From: CAYJXK01 sp964374115
Lineage (GTDB): Bacteria; Patescibacteriota; Patescibacteriia; Magasanikbacterales; UBA922
Direction of reading: 5' to 3'
DNA length: 6,427 bases
Assembly (NCBI GenBank): GCA_964374115.1
Contig: CAYJXK010000040.1
Location: 1 to 6,427 of the forward strand
In this document: one piece after another, positions 5,688 to 6,427 of the stretch
How positions within the stretch are numbered: the first letter of the stretch is position 1
How the letters are laid out: each line of letters begins with the position of its first letter
Program-made: the position numbers and the translations under genes
The notes under the pieces: model-generated
What the model saw: the letters and a program-made list of their open reading frames with translations, nothing else
Database searches by the model: none
What the model was told of the DNA's origin: nothing

Positions 5688-6055
5688 CTACCTCGCTGTG
5701 CTCGTCGCTGGTCTCGTAAGCATCGTGCTTGGCGCGCTGTGGTATTCGCCAGCGCTTTTTGGCAAACAATGGAGGTGATCATGGGATTCACTCCTGAGAT
5801 GATGAAAAATCCGGAAATGAAAAAAAGGCAAACAAGGGATACGCCATACTGTATCTACGGATACACCTGCGGTTTTTTACGGCTCCAGGGCTTCGAATCT
5901 AACTCAAAATCACAGTGTATTCGATAAGGTAAGTGTTAAGAGTCAGTAGTGGTGTTTTGTGGGAAAATAAACCATGGAAATGGTTTCATATTGCGGCAGG
6001 CTATTATCTGGTGTTACTTCTGATCATGGGTGTCATCCTTGCGATCTGGCCATAG
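5677..6055 (+). pseudogene. Decayed DUF1761-type small membrane protein gene
   Basis: Both ends of a DUF1761-type membrane protein are recognisable, but in different frames. The N-terminal part (from 5677) encodes a hydrophobic segment followed by GALWYSPALFGKQW and then stops at 5776. The next frame continues with MGFTPEMMKNPEMKK (about 5780-5826). The third frame has GYAI at 5837 and, from about 5933, VLWENKPWKWF and the final hydrophobic segment ending LAIWP at 6055. Adding one base near 5771 and dropping one A from the A-run (5820-5826) and one G from 5836-5838 would restore the first junctions. The middle (about 5850-5949) does not resemble the family, and the usual second and third membrane segments are missing there. 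The gene is therefore probably really broken, not just misread. The function of this family is unknown. Confidence 0.82.
5927..5949 (+). repeat. Dispersed repeat, copy 1 (inside the DUF1761 pseudogene)
   Basis: These 23 nt, containing GTGTTAAGAGTCAGTAG, recur inverted at 6349-6371 with one difference. Weaker similarity continues about 45 nt to the left, including CAAAATCA, with small gaps. In one plus-strand frame (from 5842) the segment ends the peptide ...KVSVKSQ and a TAG stop, mirroring ...VRVKSQ and TAG in the second copy. It lies exactly at the edge where DUF1761 similarity resumes. Confidence 0.85.
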
Positions 6056-6071
6056 TGTGGATAACACCCCC

Positions 6072-6100
6072 TTGCGACGCGTCTCCGATTTTTTTATACT
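6072..6100 (+). promoter_or_regulatory. Candidate promoter for the Cys-rich small protein
   Basis: TTGCGA (6072-6077) and TATACT (6095-6100) are separated by exactly 17 nt and lie just after the DUF1761 pseudogene. Transcription would begin near 6107, giving a roughly 33-nt leader to the ATG at 6140. The -10 box is a good match to the sigma70 consensus. No clear Shine-Dalgarno sequence is seen in the leader. Confidence 0.5.
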
Positions 6101-6139
6101 GTCCCGTATCTTCCATATCTTTATTTTTAACTGTCTTAT

Positions 6140-6244
6140 ATGACAGAATGCACGTCTTGCGGCATGGAGGTAGAGGAAAGCCAGACCTGCTCACAATGCG
6201 GCACCTGCGATCAATGCGGCTGCGATTGTGAAAAAGAAGTATAA
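6140..6244 (+). CDS. Tiny Cys-rich zinc-ribbon-like protein (34 aa)
   Basis: The ORF encodes 34 residues, eight of them cysteines: C4, C7, C17, C20, C23, C26, C28 and C30. CTSCG (4-8) and CSQCG (17-21) form the two CxxCG knuckles of a zinc ribbon, and the extra CDQCGCDC tail (23-30) resembles metal-binding or metallothionein-like segments. The rest is acidic and polar, with no membrane or signal segment, so a cytoplasmic metal-binding protein is expected. Support for a real gene comes from the ordered Cys spacing, a plausible promoter 40 nt upstream and a strong intrinsic terminator 12 nt after the stop. It could be a stand-alone zinc ribbon, a metal-storage peptide or a fragment of a larger ribbon protein. 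No specific family is recognised. Confidence 0.75.
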   Translation: MTECTSCGMEVEESQTCSQCGTCDQCGCDCEKEV

Positions 6245-6255
6245 GCGCGTCATCC

Positions 6256-6289
6256 AAAACAATCCCGATCATGTCGGGATTGTTTTTTT
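6256..6289 (+). terminator. Intrinsic terminator after the Cys-rich gene
   Basis: AAAACAATCCCGA (6256-6268) and TCGGGATTGTTTT (6274-6286) form a perfect 13-bp stem with a 5-nt loop (TCATG). The T-run spans 6283-6289. It lies 12 nt after the stop of the 34-residue ORF, supporting that ORF as a separate transcript. Confidence 0.92.
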
Positions 6290-6427
6290 GTCCTCTTGGC
6301 TTTTATCTTTATGAACTGATAGCGAGTTTCCGTGTCTGACGGGCTCTTCTACTGACTCTTAACACGTACCTCAACACTACAACCTATGATTTTGGTCACC
6401 TTCTCACCCTTCACCATAAAAAATCCT
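6290..6427. other. Right-edge region without a clear gene
   Basis: Nothing with recognisable protein similarity is seen. The stretch carries the second copy of the 23-nt repeat (6349-6371). A 22-residue minus-strand ORF (6417-6349), with AGGA 6 nt before its ATG, ends in VRVKSQ; its frame is open to the window edge, so it could also be the 3' end of a larger gene outside. On the plus strand, an ATG at 6386 opens a frame that runs off the edge (14 codons seen). Neither can be called with confidence. Confidence 0.4.
6349..6371 (-). repeat. Dispersed repeat, copy 2 (right edge, inverted)
   Basis: The reverse complement matches 5927-5949 at 22 of 23 positions. The two copies face each other across about 400 nt that hold the pseudogene tail, the Cys-rich gene and its terminator. 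On the minus strand this copy encodes the end of an ORF, ...VEVRVKSQ then TAG, in the same phase as copy 1. Coding origin is possible but not proven. Confidence 0.85.

Noticed and set aside
5880..5905. tRNA-like T-loop (CTTCGAATC)
   Set aside because: No matching acceptor, D or anticodon arms can be formed around it.
6074..6086. Fourth degenerate copy of the GAGACGCAT repeat
   Set aside because: Only a short core (GACGCGTC and CGTCTCC) matches and there is no GTAG or second arm; chance similarity is as likely.
6033..6272. 79-residue minus-strand ORF
   Set aside because: It is antisense to the Cys-rich gene, begins within the terminator stem and has no recognisable features.
5842..6371. Diversity-generating retroelement template/variable repeat pair
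   Set aside because: The two copies differ by gaps and mixed substitutions rather than adenine-specific changes, and no reverse transcriptase is present.

Overview
The window reads as one long minus-strand gene run (about 123-5653: six tightly packed genes) facing a short plus-strand segment (5677-6289: a decayed membrane-protein gene and a tiny Cys-rich protein with its own promoter and terminator). Standard bacterial code is used: several genes end in TGA. The small tight gene run, the near absence of Shine-Dalgarno sequences, the dispersed palindromes and the gene repertoire would fit a Patescibacteria/CPR-type genome, but no marker gene proves this, so the taxonomic guess is inference only.

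Minus-strand layout in transcription order: a MazG-like nucleotide pyrophosphohydrolase (5653-5288); pterin-4a-carbinolamine dehydratase (5277-4960); a thiamine-diphosphate enzyme of the acetolactate-synthase type (4963-3311, overlapping its predecessor by 4 nt); a leader that is almost wholly one large imperfect hairpin (3308-3231); a succinate-semialdehyde-dehydrogenase-type aldehyde dehydrogenase (3227-1836); a REP-associated tyrosine transposase, RAYT (1801-1262); and a membrane-anchored CapA-type protein (1265-123, overlapping the RAYT gene by 4 nt). The TPP enzyme and the dehydrogenase resemble the pair known in cyanobacteria to convert 2-oxoglutarate to succinate through succinate semialdehyde, so the first may be a 2-oxoglutarate decarboxylase rather than a true acetolactate synthase.

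The most striking feature is a family of GTAG-headed palindromes, with core GAGACGCAT/ATGCGTCTC, at three places around the RAYT gene. One copy is a perfect 12-bp-stem hairpin just upstream of the RAYT start, and it supplies the stop codon of the dehydrogenase. A second, partly tandem copy lies in frame inside the dehydrogenase and adds the peptide VETHNNGDACNASLQ. A third, larger copy lies in frame inside capA and adds tandem 5-6-residue units ending in the same peptide. The units are 18 or 15 nt long, so they keep the reading frame. This looks like a RAYT/REP system whose repeats have become protein-coding inserts.

On the plus strand, a DUF1761-type membrane-protein gene (5677-6055) keeps a recognisable start and end, but it has frame changes and a foreign middle. 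The end of that foreign middle is repeated, inverted, near the right edge (22 of 23 nt identical). A 34-residue protein with eight cysteines follows (6140-6244), framed by a plausible sigma70-type promoter and a strong intrinsic terminator. The last ~135 nt hold only the second copy of that repeat and a doubtful tiny ORF.
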